Shown: piece by piece, positions 48,401 through 56,659 of the stretch | Layout: every line of letters begins with the position of its first letter | Position numbering within the stretch: position 1 is the stretch's first letter | Made by a program: the position numbers and the translations under genes | Notes under the pieces: model-generated | The model's input: only the letters and a program-made list of their open reading frames with translations | The model's database searches: none | Told to the model about the DNA's origin: nothing | Assembly: GCF_000368065.1 (NCBI RefSeq) | Contig: NZ_KB851203.1 | Location: 310,001 to 374,000, forward strand | DNA: 64,000 nucleotides | Direction: 5' to 3' | Source: Acinetobacter seifertii | GTDB lineage: Bacteria; Pseudomonadota; Gammaproteobacteria; Pseudomonadales; Moraxellaceae

Positions 48401-49144
48401 TTCTCAGTATATGACTACAATGGTACAACATTCGCTGTTGTTTCTATTGGTAGTGGCAATCGTAGTAAACCTTTAGCTCAATATGCATCGGGCCAAGGTT
48501 ATAATTATGATGCTGTATATAATATTTATGACAAAGATGTGGCAGATAGAAATTTATATAAAGCTGACTTCGTATATCAAACTCCAATCACAAATACGAA
48601 TCAAATGGGGGAAATTACTAATTCAAACTGGAATACTTATGATGATGGTGCAGTCGCTTTACTTTCTGCTACGCGTGGATGGTTCTATCGATTTAAGTCC
48701 GCCAATATTCAAGATGCTAAAGTGTTTGCAACACCAATTGTATTAAATCATCGTATGTTTGTTTCTACTTTTGATGGTGGAAAAGCGGGTATGTCTGGAG
48801 ATTGTGGAGCAGGAGTAAAAGGAGAAAGCTTTTTAAGTCAGTTTTGTATGCCTTTTGGACAATGTAGTAAATCGACCCTAGCAGCTAATAATGATAGTGT
48901 TCAGTGTGCACCTGGTACTGATTGTTCACAGGGTGCAGGTATTCAAGATACTACTGTTGTAGATGATGGTGGCGATGGCGGCGGCGGCGGTGGCGGCAGC
49001 GGCGGTGGCGGTGGTAATGGAAGTACTAATAATAAGAACTATTGTGTAAATATGGGTAATCGTGGTGTTACCACTATTGGCGGTATTATTGCCTCAAATA
49101 GTAGTAAGATGTGTTTAATACCACAGCGTTGGTATGTCCGTTAG
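45464..49144 (+). CDS. pilY1: Type IV pilus tip adhesin / assembly factor PilY1
   Basis: 1226 aa from ATG 45464 (GGGG upstream). Signal peptide (to about residue 35), then a von Willebrand A domain with the MIDAS LDISGSMG and VLTDGEPN. A C-terminal PilY1 beta-propeller starts near residue 640 (LLITNSGQ, VLFGTTQGLLHIV), with an EF-hand-like calcium loop DRNGDGLID and FGDLGGQLFRIDLD. Near the end is a glycine tract and several cysteines. PilY1 caps the pilus with minor pilins, promotes extension and binds surfaces. It matches ComC of A. baylyi. Cysteines in the N-terminal insert suggest strain-variable adhesive loops. Confidence 0.94.
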   Translation: MDKKDLKFSYHPKLLTSAVTALCTGLVASSVSQASDIDIYQKAKAGDITLMFVLDISGSMGYPQLQNDASACDIPSNVLQTGYSNVLSSNGVAEYKRYYCTATAPTYYYMKYGSSWYSCGNSSSQSDCTTKLKSAPSTSGLTSMSANYSTYYYKAGPNTQYPDRITRVKDGMIDLLNGNTSKGILPVSDDKLIGLTTFSRPTQFNTAGEPTAADNLTGQVRIPARRLDAVVNGKTQRRLLIEEIAKLGARGGTPTAHAYAEAAASLMGTTTQGVTNSGFNYAGTGATSGGNYVRPDSITKQMTGTTTQCSGQGIYVLTDGEPNSNTSASGLMKKALSGKTFACTDSDTGWNCIQQFSQFLLNNGSNPVGLKIKTAVVGFGSDFNIIPSFNRSLSVADNLANIDNSNASANQKEAAKWGVNASGGWYSGSSSQDVVSSVNAFLGDLGSDIPAVTTGSPTIPKDSLNPAVLQKQAYFPQFQPTPDKNYQLWAGNLKKYAVVNGILKDRDNTTLISTATATKGQILPNRDFWAYIDSDTTNDNADSNTPGSNSYTLKGGAWSQLLLTMNQTTQENRNLLTNRGADGSTTTTLRQIKKSDLTDTTYQTDGKRGYLMALLGYPMTVTQAKDPDHLVLNAAPSTALRQIGALMHSSPLLITNSGQITYTNGVIDTQNREDYVLFGTTQGLLHIVKAGKNDSSSVDSNGGKEVFTFVPNEMVEKQPEAFLKNDAMNGGVDQLYYGIDGPWASYTQYVLDSSRKGLTVGKGYGSQEGKQIVYGVLRMGGRSYYALNLQDMTNPKLLFQISPDEQKTYYNGSSNTYAALDNMGQSWSKPSIGWVNWKKSDGKTTERKRVMFVGGGYDEGYESDTYNPSISKGAGVYMFDADNGKLLWWASAKATTAQGAEAYTQSDNLKYSVVSEIRTEDRNGDGLIDHLYFGDLGGQLFRIDLDNTAATNSSFAKPPKLLLNLNNGAASPRFYEMPAFSVYDYNGTTFAVVSIGSGNRSKPLAQYASGQGYNYDAVYNIYDKDVADRNLYKADFVYQTPITNTNQMGEITNSNWNTYDDGAVALLSATRGWFYRFKSANIQDAKVFATPIVLNHRMFVSTFDGGKAGMSGDCGAGVKGESFLSQFCMPFGQCSKSTLAANNDSVQCAPGTDCSQGAGIQDTTVVDDGGDGGGGGGGSGGGGGNGSTNNKNYCVNMGNRGVTTIGGIIASNSSKMCLIPQRWYVR
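48967..49020 (+). repeat. GGC/GGT-rich glycine tract in pilY1
   Basis: A run of glycine codons (GGC and GGT) interrupted by single Asp, Ser and Asn codons, encoding a flexible spacer before the last cysteine-containing segment. Simple repeats like this change length easily by slippage in multiples of three. Confidence 0.8.
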
Positions 49145-49157
49145 AAAGGAATAAGTG

Positions 49158-49634
49158 ATGAAACGTAATTTCACGTATTCTTTAGGCTTTACTCTTATTG
49201 AGCTAATGATTGTAGTTGTGATTGTTGCTATTTTTGCCGCAGTTGCAATACCTTCATACCAAGCCTATGTTCTACGAGCGGATGCTTCACGTGCGCAGCA
49301 GCAAATGCAACAGATCGCAGTCCAACTTGCACGTCAGAAATCTAGAAATTTTAATTACAAAGGCTTTTCTATGGGCGCTACATCATCTGTAAATTTGCCT
49401 GTTGGAGCAACTGGTAGTGCTATAAAATATAAAATAACGGTACGCGATGGTGACGATACAACGAAACCTTTAACAGATCCTGCAGCTTTAGGGCAAAACT
49501 GGGTGATTCGAGCAGAGGCTTCCGATCCTAATAATTTTACTTATTTGTTTGGTAGTAACGGATTACGTTGTAAAAATAAAGCCACTAGCAATGTTACTTA
49601 TATAACTTGTGGCACTGGAGCTGAGCCGTGGTAA
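49158..49634 (+). CDS. pilE: Minor pilin PilE-type (ComE-like)
   Basis: 158-aa prepilin; ATG 49158 with AGGA upstream. Leader MKRNFTYSLG then [41 protein letters not shown] follows, and the short C-terminal domain has a Cys pair (LRCKNKATSNVTYITCG). Corresponds in position to ComE of A. baylyi after ComC. Overlaps the next pilin gene by seven bases. Confidence 0.88.
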   Translation: MKRNFTYSLGFTLIELMIVVVIVAIFAAVAIPSYQAYVLRADASRAQQQMQQIAVQLARQKSRNFNYKGFSMGATSSVNLPVGATGSAIKYKITVRDGDDTTKPLTDPAALGQNWVIRAEASDPNNFTYLFGSNGLRCKNKATSNVTYITCGTGAEPW

Positions 49635-50092
49635 ATAAAATAAAAGGCTTTACCTTAATTGAGCTAATGATTGTTGTAGCTATTATCGCGATTTTAGTGG
49701 CGATAGCTTATCCTTCTTATCAAGAATATATCCGTCGTACTAATCGTGCGGATATGCAAACTACGTTGCAACAGATTGCTATGCAGATCCAACGCTACAA
49801 AATTGCAAATTTTAGAGTAACGGGTGCAACGAGTTCTGATTTAAATATTGCTACATCTTATCCTATTCAAGGCACACCTCTTTATACAGTCAATTTGACT
49901 CCAGTGACGGCAGGGGCTTTAAATGCGGAAACATGGGTATTGACTGCTACGCCGATTGCAAATACTCCACAGTCTGGTGATGGGCATATTGTTTTAAATT
50001 ATCGGGGTGAGCGTTGCTGGACAAAGGGAACTGATATTAACAGTGGTACGGCTTGCGTTCCTTCTGCAACATCGAATTGGGATGGCAAATAA
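49628..50092 (+). CDS. Minor pilin, second PilE-like (ComF-like)
   Basis: 154-aa prepilin with a GTG start inside the end of the previous gene. Leader MVNKIKG then [40 protein letters not shown], and a C-terminal Cys pair (GERCWTKG and TACVPSA). Two tandem PilE-like genes after pilY1 match comE-comF of A. baylyi. It is the last gene of the operon. Confidence 0.87.
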   Translation: MVNKIKGFTLIELMIVVAIIAILVAIAYPSYQEYIRRTNRADMQTTLQQIAMQIQRYKIANFRVTGATSSDLNIATSYPIQGTPLYTVNLTPVTAGALNAETWVLTATPIANTPQSGDGHIVLNYRGERCWTKGTDINSGTACVPSATSNWDGK

Positions 50093-50132
50093 ATTTAAAA
50101 CTGCGGATAACTCAAAATTTAATCTTTCTTTC

Positions 50133-50197
50133 AGGGCGAAAATCACGTAGAATGTCGCCCTCTATGAAAGGGGTTTGAAGTGTTGCCGATGGTCGGC
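50133..50197 (+). other. Structured leader upstream of rpsP
   Basis: Two hairpins before rpsP: AGGGCGA (50133-50139) / TCGCCCT (50155-50161), extended by an outer CTTTC/GAAAG, and GCCGA-TGG-TCGGC (50185-50197). The first is not followed by a T-run and so is not an ordinary terminator. A TAGAAT at 50148-50153 in the first loop could be the -10 of an rpsP promoter. Confidence 0.4.
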
Positions 50198-50233
50198 GCA
50201 GGGATAATCCGTAAGAATTATAAGGCTTTTATC

Positions 50234-50485
50234 ATGGTTGTTATTCGTTTAGCACGTGGCGGCGCAAAAAAACGTCCATTCTATCAAATCGTTGTGACTG
50301 ATAGCCGCAATGCACGTGATGGTCGTTTCATCGAGCGTATCGGTTTCTTTAACCCGACTGCACAAGGTCAAGCAGAAAAGCTTCGTTTAGATGCAGACCG
50401 TTTTGCTCACTGGGTTTCTCAAGGTGCTCAACCTTCAGAACGTGTTGCTTCTTTAGCTGCTCAAGCTAAAAAAGCTACTGCATAA
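50234..50485 (+). CDS. rpsP: 30S ribosomal protein S16
   Basis: 83-aa ribosomal protein. The start is ATG 50234 ([20 protein letters not shown]), which is the family N-terminus; a longer upstream frame from 50180 runs through the structured leader and is not used. [19 protein letters not shown] is diagnostic. First gene of rpsP-rimM-trmD-rplS. Confidence 0.97.
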   Translation: MVVIRLARGGAKKRPFYQIVVTDSRNARDGRFIERIGFFNPTAQGQAEKLRLDADRFAHWVSQGAQPSERVASLAAQAKKATA

Positions 50486-50504
50486 TTATTGTAGTAGGTA
50501 GCCC

Positions 50505-51053
50505 ATGACACCAACACAGAATGTTCCCGAAGATCGTATTCAGATTGGACAGTTACGTTCAGCTTATGGATTGAATGGGTGGCTCTGGGTGTATTCCAAT
50601 ACAGAACCTATGAGCAACATGTTTGACTACCTGCCTTGGTACATTGAGACCAAGGCCGGTTGGCAAACAATAGATGTAAAACGTTGGAAACCACATGGCA
50701 AAGGCCTAGTTGTCGCTTTAAAAGGTGTGAGTGATCGCACTGGAGCAGAAAACTTGGTTGGCGCTAATATCTGGATTGCTAAGTCTCAACTGCCAAAAGC
50801 AGATGTAGATGAGTACTACTGGTCAGATTTAAAAGGCTTAACAGTGTTAGGGCTTGATGATGAAGAGCAGGAAGTTAACTTAGGGCAAATTCATGAGTTA
50901 TTTGAAACTGGAGCTAATGATGTGATGGTTGTACGCGCTACACCAGACAGCATTGATTCAGAAGAACGCATGATTCCTTGGCATAAAGATGTGGTGCAAC
51001 GCGTTGATCTTGAAGCTGGTCGCATTTACGTCAATTGGGGCGTAGATTATTAA
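50505..51053 (+). CDS. rimM: 16S rRNA processing protein RimM
   Basis: 182-aa maturation factor of the 30S head that binds S19. N-terminal RimM domain with IQIGQLRSAYGLNGWLWVYS and a C-terminal PRC-barrel (YYWSDLKGLTVLG, MIPWHKDVVQRVDLEAGRI). It lies 19 bp after rpsP. Confidence 0.96.
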   Translation: MTPTQNVPEDRIQIGQLRSAYGLNGWLWVYSNTEPMSNMFDYLPWYIETKAGWQTIDVKRWKPHGKGLVVALKGVSDRTGAENLVGANIWIAKSQLPKADVDEYYWSDLKGLTVLGLDDEEQEVNLGQIHELFETGANDVMVVRATPDSIDSEERMIPWHKDVVQRVDLEAGRIYVNWGVDY

Positions 51054-51098
51054 TCCTTCTTTAAGGATTAACGCAGCAGGAAAATAGAGGAGTCTGCG

Positions 51099-51854
51099 GT
51101 GTTTTTTGCAGTCATTACGCTTTTTCCTGAAATGTTTGAAGCGATTACAGCGTACGGGATTAGCGGACGCGCAGCAAAGCGTGACATTGTACAAGTCACT
51201 TGTATTAATCCACGTGATTTTGCTGAAGGGAGTTACCGAAGAGTGGATGAACGTCCATTTGGTGGTGGTCCCGGTATGGTGATGATGGCTGAGCCTTTAG
51301 CAAAAGCAATTAACCATGCCAAACAACTTGCTTCGCAAGCAGGGTGTGTTCATGTACCTGTGGTGTATATGTCTCCACAAGGTAAAACTTTAAATGAACA
51401 GGCAGTACAGAAGTTTGTCGATTATGACGGCTTGATCGTATTGTGTGGACGTTATGAAGGTGTTGATGAGCGTTTGATCCAGCATTATGTTGATCAGGAA
51501 TGGTCAATTGGAGATTATGTTTTATCTGGCGGTGAACTACCTGCCATGGTGTTGCTTGATAGTATTATTCGCCGTTTGCCGAATGTAATGTCAGATGAGC
51601 AATCAGCGATACAGGATTCTTTTGTAGATGGTCTTTTAGATTGTCCTCAATACACTAAGCCAGACCATTTTGAAGGTTTGGATGTTCCTGAAATTTTAAA
51701 GTCAGGGCACCATGCTAATATTGAAAAATGGCGATTTTTGAAGCGATATCAACGAACTTTAGAACGTCGACCAGAGTTGGCTGAAAAAGTTGAGTTGACT
51801 AAGCAACAAAAAAAATGGCTAAAAGATATAAAAGAGAATGGTGGTAATTTTTAA
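51099..51854 (+). CDS. trmD: tRNA (guanine37-N1)-methyltransferase
   Basis: SPOUT-fold enzyme placing m1G37 in tRNAs, preventing frameshifts. 251 aa from GTG 51099, preceded by AGAGGAG. Motifs [28 protein letters not shown], the trefoil-knot SAM site [13 protein letters not shown] and [15 protein letters not shown] are present. Followed by a 219-bp structured spacer before rplS. Confidence 0.97.
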   Translation: MFFAVITLFPEMFEAITAYGISGRAAKRDIVQVTCINPRDFAEGSYRRVDERPFGGGPGMVMMAEPLAKAINHAKQLASQAGCVHVPVVYMSPQGKTLNEQAVQKFVDYDGLIVLCGRYEGVDERLIQHYVDQEWSIGDYVLSGGELPAMVLLDSIIRRLPNVMSDEQSAIQDSFVDGLLDCPQYTKPDHFEGLDVPEILKSGHHANIEKWRFLKRYQRTLERRPELAEKVELTKQQKKWLKDIKENGGNF

Positions 51855-51859
51855 TTGCT

Positions 51860-52070
51860 GTTCTCAGGAACGAAAGTTCTAAAACAGGACGAGAAGCATT
51901 GCTTCGAGTTAAAGCATAAGTCTATTTCATGAATAGTTTTATGTATATTTAAAGGCTCTTTATAGACATATTGTCGTAAAGGGAAAGATAAACGGGTTGA
52001 TATGCGCTTTAGCCTCTATCCCCAGCGGAATCTCAGACCTCTTCTGACTCCGCACATATTGGAGATTCCC
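51860..52070 (+). ncRNA. aar: Candidate Aar-type small RNA / structured rplS leader
   Basis: The trmD-rplS spacer is rich in hairpins: GAAC-GAAA-GTTC (51868-51879, a GNRA-type loop) inside an outer TTCTC/GAGAA (51861-51865/51891-51895), and GAAGC-ATT-GCTTC (51893-51905). In A. baylyi the Hfq-dependent sRNA Aar, linked to amino-acid metabolism, is encoded between trmD and rplS (recalled from the literature). Position supports a homologue; exact ends are not visible and I cannot confirm sequence identity with Aar. Confidence 0.5.
52025..52069 (+). promoter_or_regulatory. Alternative hairpins controlling the rplS ribosome-binding site
   Basis: Structure A: GGAATCTC (52027-52034) pairs perfectly with GAGATTCC (52062-52069), burying most of the rplS ribosome-binding site GGAGA. 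Structure B: GCGGA (52025-52029) / TCCGC (52049-52053) with inner TCAGA (52033-52037) / TCTGA (52043-52047) frees it. The two share bases and exclude each other, a switch-like layout suited to autoregulation by L19 or by an RNA. Confidence 0.5.
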
Positions 52071-52073
52071 ACA

Positions 52074-52442
52074 ATGAGTGGTAAACATCCTTTAGTTCAA
52101 GCTGTTGAAAATGCACAGTTAAAATCTGATATCCCTGCTTTTGCACCAGGTGACACTGTTATTGTCCAAGTAAAAGTAAAAGAGGGTGATCGTGAACGTC
52201 TTCAAGCATTTGAAGGTGTTGTAATCGCTAAGAAAAACCGTGGTTTGAACTCTGCGTTCACAGTACGTAAAATTTCTAGCGGTGTTGGTGTTGAGCGTGT
52301 ATTCCAAACTCACTCACCAGTTGTTGCTAAAATCGAAGTGAAACGTCGTGGTGACGTTCGTCGTGCTAAACTTTACTACCTCCGTGACTTGTCTGGTAAA
52401 GCTGCACGTATTCGTGAAAAATTACCAGCTCGTAAAGCGTAA
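52074..52442 (+). CDS. rplS: 50S ribosomal protein L19
   Basis: 122-aa ribosomal protein at the 30S-50S interface. ATG 52074 gives the family N-terminus ([12 protein letters not shown]) with GGAGA upstream; an in-frame ATG at 52002 would run through the regulatory hairpins. [19 protein letters not shown] and [15 protein letters not shown] are diagnostic. Followed by a bidirectional terminator. Confidence 0.97.
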   Translation: MSGKHPLVQAVENAQLKSDIPAFAPGDTVIVQVKVKEGDRERLQAFEGVVIAKKNRGLNSAFTVRKISSGVGVERVFQTHSPVVAKIEVKRRGDVRRAKLYYLRDLSGKAARIREKLPARKA

Positions 52443-52455
52443 GCTTATACCGAGT

Positions 52456-52487
52456 AAAAAAATGCGCCTAGAGGCGCATTTTTTTTG
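52456..52487. terminator. Terminator of the rpsP-rplS operon and of lip
   Basis: AATGCGCC (52461-52468), TAGA loop, GGCGCATT (52473-52480), with A-run before and T8 after. It serves both the rplS operon and the convergent lipase gene. Confidence 0.88.
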
Positions 52488-52495
52488 TTTAAAAA

Positions 52496-53470
52496 TTATA
52501 GTCCTTGTAGTTTCAAACGGTTGGCATGTTGACGGTAAACCGAGACAGGATCGGCCGCAAAAATAGAGCGTATACCAAGCACTTGGTTTACTTCATCTAA
52601 ATGGTTCCAGGTGTAGTCATCACGAATAGTTTTACCAAATTTGGCACTACATCTAGAAACTAAACCGTCATTATCTCCTAATGGATCGACAACTAAACTG
52701 CTACCAGTTAATGCAATATCAAAAGGATCTAATGGATTAGTCAGCGCTTTATTACCTGAGAACGAATACATATAAATACCTTTCTCTTGATAAGCACCCT
52801 CGCCGCAAGAAGTTGTAGGCATACCCATAGGGAATTGAGCATTAAACTGTGCAGAACCTTGAGTAGATAAGCTGTGAGCACCTGCTAAAGAGTCATGCGG
52901 ATAACTTGTTGGATCGAGGCCCTCTGCCCAAGTAATTGCTGCTGAAAACCAGTTTACTAGTGTTGCCAATTTTGACAGAGGAGTACCCTCAACGTTTAAT
53001 ATGACATCTGCCATTGGAGATCCTTTGTTAGGTGCTCCAATCGTCGTAAGTGAGGCAACTTTTTCTGGCATGATGCCAGCGACATAGCGAATTGTTGGTC
53101 CCCCATGACTATGTCCAATCAAGTTGACTTTGGGTTTTCCGGTAATGGCAATAATTTCTTCTACTTGTTGGGCAAGTTGTTCTCCGCGAACTTCGGTTGA
53201 GTTAAACGGTGAAACCCTTGTTGCCCAGACATTTCCTCCATTACGAGCAAGGTCAGGAAGAATCTGATACCAATAATCGAGACCAAGTGTATCTGTCCCA
53301 ACTCTGCTAAAACCAGCCATACCATGGTTAAAAACCAATGGATATTTAGTTTGGGCATAATTTGAGTAGACAAACGAGCCTTTTACTTGCTCTGCATTTG
53401 TAGCATGGGCTGCTGAAATGCTCAGTCCTGAGAGCATTGCTGCACAGAAAAATATTAAGTTCCTTTTCAT
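52496..53470 (-). CDS. lip: Secreted triacylglycerol lipase (family I)
   Basis: 324-aa exported lipase with a signal peptide ending near AHA (residue 23). The alpha/beta-hydrolase features are the oxyanion loop VFNHGMAG, nucleophile Ser121 in IGHSHGGPT, an Asp in DPLGDNDG and His in NHLDE. Two cysteines (TSCGEGAY, SRCSAK) can form the stabilising disulfide of family I.1/I.2 lipases. Such enzymes need the foldase encoded upstream (53558-54592) and leave by type II secretion. Confidence 0.93.
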   Translation of the reverse strand: MKRNLIFFCAAMLSGLSISAAHATNAEQVKGSFVYSNYAQTKYPLVFNHGMAGFSRVGTDTLGLDYWYQILPDLARNGGNVWATRVSPFNSTEVRGEQLAQQVEEIIAITGKPKVNLIGHSHGGPTIRYVAGIMPEKVASLTTIGAPNKGSPMADVILNVEGTPLSKLATLVNWFSAAITWAEGLDPTSYPHDSLAGAHSLSTQGSAQFNAQFPMGMPTTSCGEGAYQEKGIYMYSFSGNKALTNPLDPFDIALTGSSLVVDPLGDNDGLVSRCSAKFGKTIRDDYTWNHLDEVNQVLGIRSIFAADPVSVYRQHANRLKLQGL

Positions 53471-53557
53471 TTTTTACTCACTATTTTTATTTTGTATGAG
53501 CAGCAGCTTTATTTTTGCTGCTGGATTAAGATTTGGCTAACTTTGGAATAGAAAAGC

Positions 53558-54592
53558 CTAGTAGCTAAATGGTAATTCACCTCCTTTGTCATGGACTTTT
53601 TCAAAAGTTTGAAGACGAAGTTGTTCCTGTGATGAGCTAAATTGCTGTTGGCGTAGTTGTTGAATCGCTTGATTTTTTGCGCTATCACTCATACTACTAT
53701 TAAGCACTTCATCACGTTGATTTAGGTAGCCTGTAACTCGCTGTTGCCAAGCATTACGCTGTGTATCTAAAGTTTCTAATCTTTGTGTTGCCTCAGCTCC
53801 AACAAGTGCTGTACGCATTTGTCGCAGTTCCTCTGCTGAGCCATTACGGGCTTTAATTTGTTTGGTCAGCGTATGTAAATCATCAAGTTTTGATAGCTCT
53901 TGCAGATTTTGTTGCCAATCTACTGGTAGTTGTTCAAATCGTTCTTTGAGCTTTTGAGCCTTTTCAATTTCACTTAAAGATGAGTCTTCCAGAATTTTCA
54001 TACGATCTAATGTGTAGTTCTGATAAACGTCTTCTGTTGAAAATAGGCCTTCAATTTCGGACGCTGAAAAGAAGCGCTTTCTGATATCTTGAATTGAATT
54101 AAAAATTTTTTGAAAATAACTTTGATCTTGTTGTTTAGATTGGGGTGTTTGAATGTGTGCAAGTTCTTCACGGTATTTTAAATAACGATTCCATAAATCA
54201 ATGATTTGTGAGCGAGCTGGTTCTAAATACTGATCTTGTATAAATTTCTCAAAATGAGTTTTAACTTGTTGTAAATTCCCTTCGCCATACTGCGTAATAA
54301 AATATTCAAAGCAGTCGCGTGTCTGACTATTCACAACTAAATGTTGGTTGCTATCAACTTTTAGCTGGCAATTCACTTGAGTATCTTGCTGACTTTTGCT
54401 TGAATAAATATTTTGATTTAATGATGAATTTAAAGTGGTTTGAGAAGTGGCTGCTAAGCTTTTTGCCTCCTCTTGATTACGCTGAGGTGAGGCGCTTTTT
54501 GAGTCTGGGCTCAGCCAATATACACATGCAATGAGGCTCAAAATAAAAAATCCAAGCACACACCACAATATCTTTTTCTGCATCCTTTGCAT
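53558..54592 (-). CDS. lifO: Lipase-specific foldase (lipase chaperone)
   Basis: 344 aa from ATG 54592, chosen because AAGGAAG lies 8 bases upstream. An N-terminal membrane anchor (WCVLGFFILSLIACVYW) is followed by a variable linker and a helical periplasmic domain that wraps the lipase. The family motif is partly recognisable in IRKRFFSASEIEGLFSTED (RxxFFxAxE...LF). It is upstream of lip in the same orientation with an 87-bp gap. LifO sequences vary a lot, so the call also uses this context. Confidence 0.9.
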   Translation of the reverse strand: MQRMQKKILWCVLGFFILSLIACVYWLSPDSKSASPQRNQEEAKSLAATSQTTLNSSLNQNIYSSKSQQDTQVNCQLKVDSNQHLVVNSQTRDCFEYFITQYGEGNLQQVKTHFEKFIQDQYLEPARSQIIDLWNRYLKYREELAHIQTPQSKQQDQSYFQKIFNSIQDIRKRFFSASEIEGLFSTEDVYQNYTLDRMKILEDSSLSEIEKAQKLKERFEQLPVDWQQNLQELSKLDDLHTLTKQIKARNGSAEELRQMRTALVGAEATQRLETLDTQRNAWQQRVTGYLNQRDEVLNSSMSDSAKNQAIQQLRQQQFSSSQEQLRLQTFEKVHDKGGELPFSY

Positions 54593-54745
54593 AAAGATAT
54601 CTTCCTTAAGTTTTAATTTGTTGTTTTTTTGCTCGATTAATAATGTGCCATAAAATAAGTGAAAACGCACCTAAATATTCTGAAAATATCTTGCCGAATT
54701 TGCTAACATGTCGGCACTTTTCTCTAGCTTTGTGTCCCAGTAAAA

Positions 54746-55651
54746 ATGACGACAAAAAATCAAAAAATTTCTCGTCGCCATATCAGTGGTGTATTTCTTT
54801 TAAACAAACCATTAGGCCTAAGTTCAAACGCCGCTTTGCAAAAAGTACGTTGGTTATACCGTGCCCAAAAAGCAGGGCATACTGGTGCGTTAGATCCATT
54901 AGCAACAGGTTTACTTCCCGTTTGTTTAGGGGAGGCAACTAAATTTTCACATTATTTACTGGATTCTACAAAGCGATACCAAACCACTGTTCGTTTGGGG
55001 CAAACAACAACAACCGGTGATGTTGAGGGCGATATTTTACAAGAGCGTCCTGTTCCTGTTCTTACAGAAGAGCTTATTGAGCAAACTCTAGAAAAATTTA
55101 GAGGTGATATTCAACAAGTTCCTCCAATGTATTCTGCCTTGAAAAAAGAAGGTAGACCTTTATATGAACTTGCCCGAAAAGGTATTGAAATTGAACGTGA
55201 AGCGCGTCCAGTTACGATTTATGCGCTAGAGTTAGTCGAGTTTACCGAAAATAGTATCACTCTCGATGTAACCTGTTCTAAAGGTACATACATCCGTGTA
55301 CTCGGTGAGGATATTGGTGAAGCACTTGGCTGTGGCGGGCATTTAACAATGCTGAATCGGACTCAAACAGGACATTTTGAGTTGATCCCAAGTTATACCA
55401 TTGAATATTTGGAAAGCTTAAACGAAGAGCAAAGAGAAGCATTGTTATTACCAGTTTATGCACCAGTTGACCATTTCTTGAAAATTCAAGTTCCTGAGGG
55501 ACGTGAAAAATATTTTTGCAACGGTTTAGAAAGCAATATTGATCATTCTGCGGAAGCAGAAGTTTTGGTTTTTTCGGGTGAGCGCTGTTTAGGGTTAGCC
55601 GAAATTACTGATAAAAAGCGGTTGGTACCTAAGCGTATCTTAAATTTGTAG
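54746..55651 (+). CDS. truB: tRNA pseudouridine(55) synthase
   Basis: Makes pseudouridine at position 55 in the T-loop of tRNAs. 301 aa. Motifs: [18 protein letters not shown], catalytic Asp in [38 protein letters not shown], and a C-terminal PUA-like domain. The SSN after LGL matches the typical S/T in this motif. It lies 19 bp before the exporter gene. Confidence 0.96.
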   Translation: MTTKNQKISRRHISGVFLLNKPLGLSSNAALQKVRWLYRAQKAGHTGALDPLATGLLPVCLGEATKFSHYLLDSTKRYQTTVRLGQTTTTGDVEGDILQERPVPVLTEELIEQTLEKFRGDIQQVPPMYSALKKEGRPLYELARKGIEIEREARPVTIYALELVEFTENSITLDVTCSKGTYIRVLGEDIGEALGCGGHLTMLNRTQTGHFELIPSYTIEYLESLNEEQREALLLPVYAPVDHFLKIQVPEGREKYFCNGLESNIDHSAEAEVLVFSGERCLGLAEITDKKRLVPKRILNL

Positions 55652-55670
55652 TAGATGTAGAGTATAAAGC

Positions 55671-56447
55671 ATGGGCATGGAATGGGATGTTATCCTTAGT
55701 TTGATCTTTTTTGCGTTTACTGCGGGAGCGATTGATGCTGCTGTGGGTGGCGGCGGACTCATCCAGATTCCCGGTATTATGAGCACTTTCCCAACCATGC
55801 AGACTGCAACGGTGATTGGTACTAATAAAGTTTCATCGATTTTTGGTACTGCATCGGCGGCTTATACATTTGCAAAACGAGTAAAACTGCAATGGAAGCT
55901 TCTTGCCGTGATTGCTGTTTGTGCTCTCATTAGCTCATTTGCTGGAGCAGCCTGTTTATCACTTATTCCCCAATCGGTTTTACGTCCATTTGTGTTTGTA
56001 ATGCTGATTGTAATTGCGATTTATACTTTACTTAAAAAGAACTTTGGACAAGTTCATACCGAGCAGAAAATCACTACGAAAATGCTTGTTCTAGCGGGTA
56101 TTGGTAGTTTGGCAATCGGTTTTTATGACGGTATTTTTGGACCAGGTACCGGTAGTTTCTTTATCTTTTTCTTTATCCGTTTTTTACAAGTCGATTTTTT
56201 GCATGCCTCGGCATTATCGAAAATTGGTAATTTCATGACCAATCTTGCAGCGTTGAGTTTTTTTATTCCTACGGGTCACGCTATTTTGCATATTGGTTTA
56301 ATGATGGCGGCAGCCAACGTATTAGGTTCTATTGTTGGAGTGCGGACTGCACTCAAATACGGTAGCGGTTTTGTGCGTATTATCTTTTTAGTTTTGGTCA
56401 GTATCTTAATTTGCCGTTTGGGTTATCAGATGTTTGTGACTGGCTAA
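55671..56447 (+). CDS. TauE/SafE family membrane exporter
   Basis: 258-aa polytopic protein (about eight membrane segments) of the sulfite exporter TauE/SafE family (DUF81). Signature elements are AGAIDAAVGGGGLIQIPGI near the N-terminus, GTNKVSSIFGTASAAYTF, and GFYDGIFGPGTGSFFIFFF in the second half, the internal repeat typical of the family. Substrate is unknown; sulfonates, sulfite and other small anions are known for relatives. Confidence 0.85.
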   Translation: MGMEWDVILSLIFFAFTAGAIDAAVGGGGLIQIPGIMSTFPTMQTATVIGTNKVSSIFGTASAAYTFAKRVKLQWKLLAVIAVCALISSFAGAACLSLIPQSVLRPFVFVMLIVIAIYTLLKKNFGQVHTEQKITTKMLVLAGIGSLAIGFYDGIFGPGTGSFFIFFFIRFLQVDFLHASALSKIGNFMTNLAALSFFIPTGHAILHIGLMMAAANVLGSIVGVRTALKYGSGFVRIIFLVLVSILICRLGYQMFVTG

Positions 56448-56459
56448 AATAGTATGAAA

Positions 56460-56497
56460 AGTATGAACTGATTTTAAAACAGCAGTTCATACTTTTA
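56460..56497 (+). terminator. Terminator after the TauE-type gene
   Basis: Perfect 11-bp stem AGTATGAACTG (56460-56470) / CAGTTCATACT (56483-56493) followed by TTTT. Confidence 0.8.
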
Positions 56498-56659
56498 TGT
56501 ATCATTTGAAATTAGAAATATAAAAATCATTACAGAAATTTACTAGAAAGAAAACTGTGTAAAAAATAGTCTCATTTTAAGCTACGGAAACCATATAAAT
56601 TTCAACGTATGATAAGCATTGAAATAAAAAAGATTTTTTAGCTAAAAATGAGGAAGAGA

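Noticed and set aside
48967..49020. GGC/GGT repeat as a CRISPR-like or extragenic repeat
   Set aside because: It is an in-frame glycine tract within pilY1 with no spacer structure.
50133..50169. Hairpin before rpsP as a terminator of the pilin operon
   Set aside because: No T-run follows and the loop contains a plausible -10 box, so it is more likely part of the rpsP promoter or leader.
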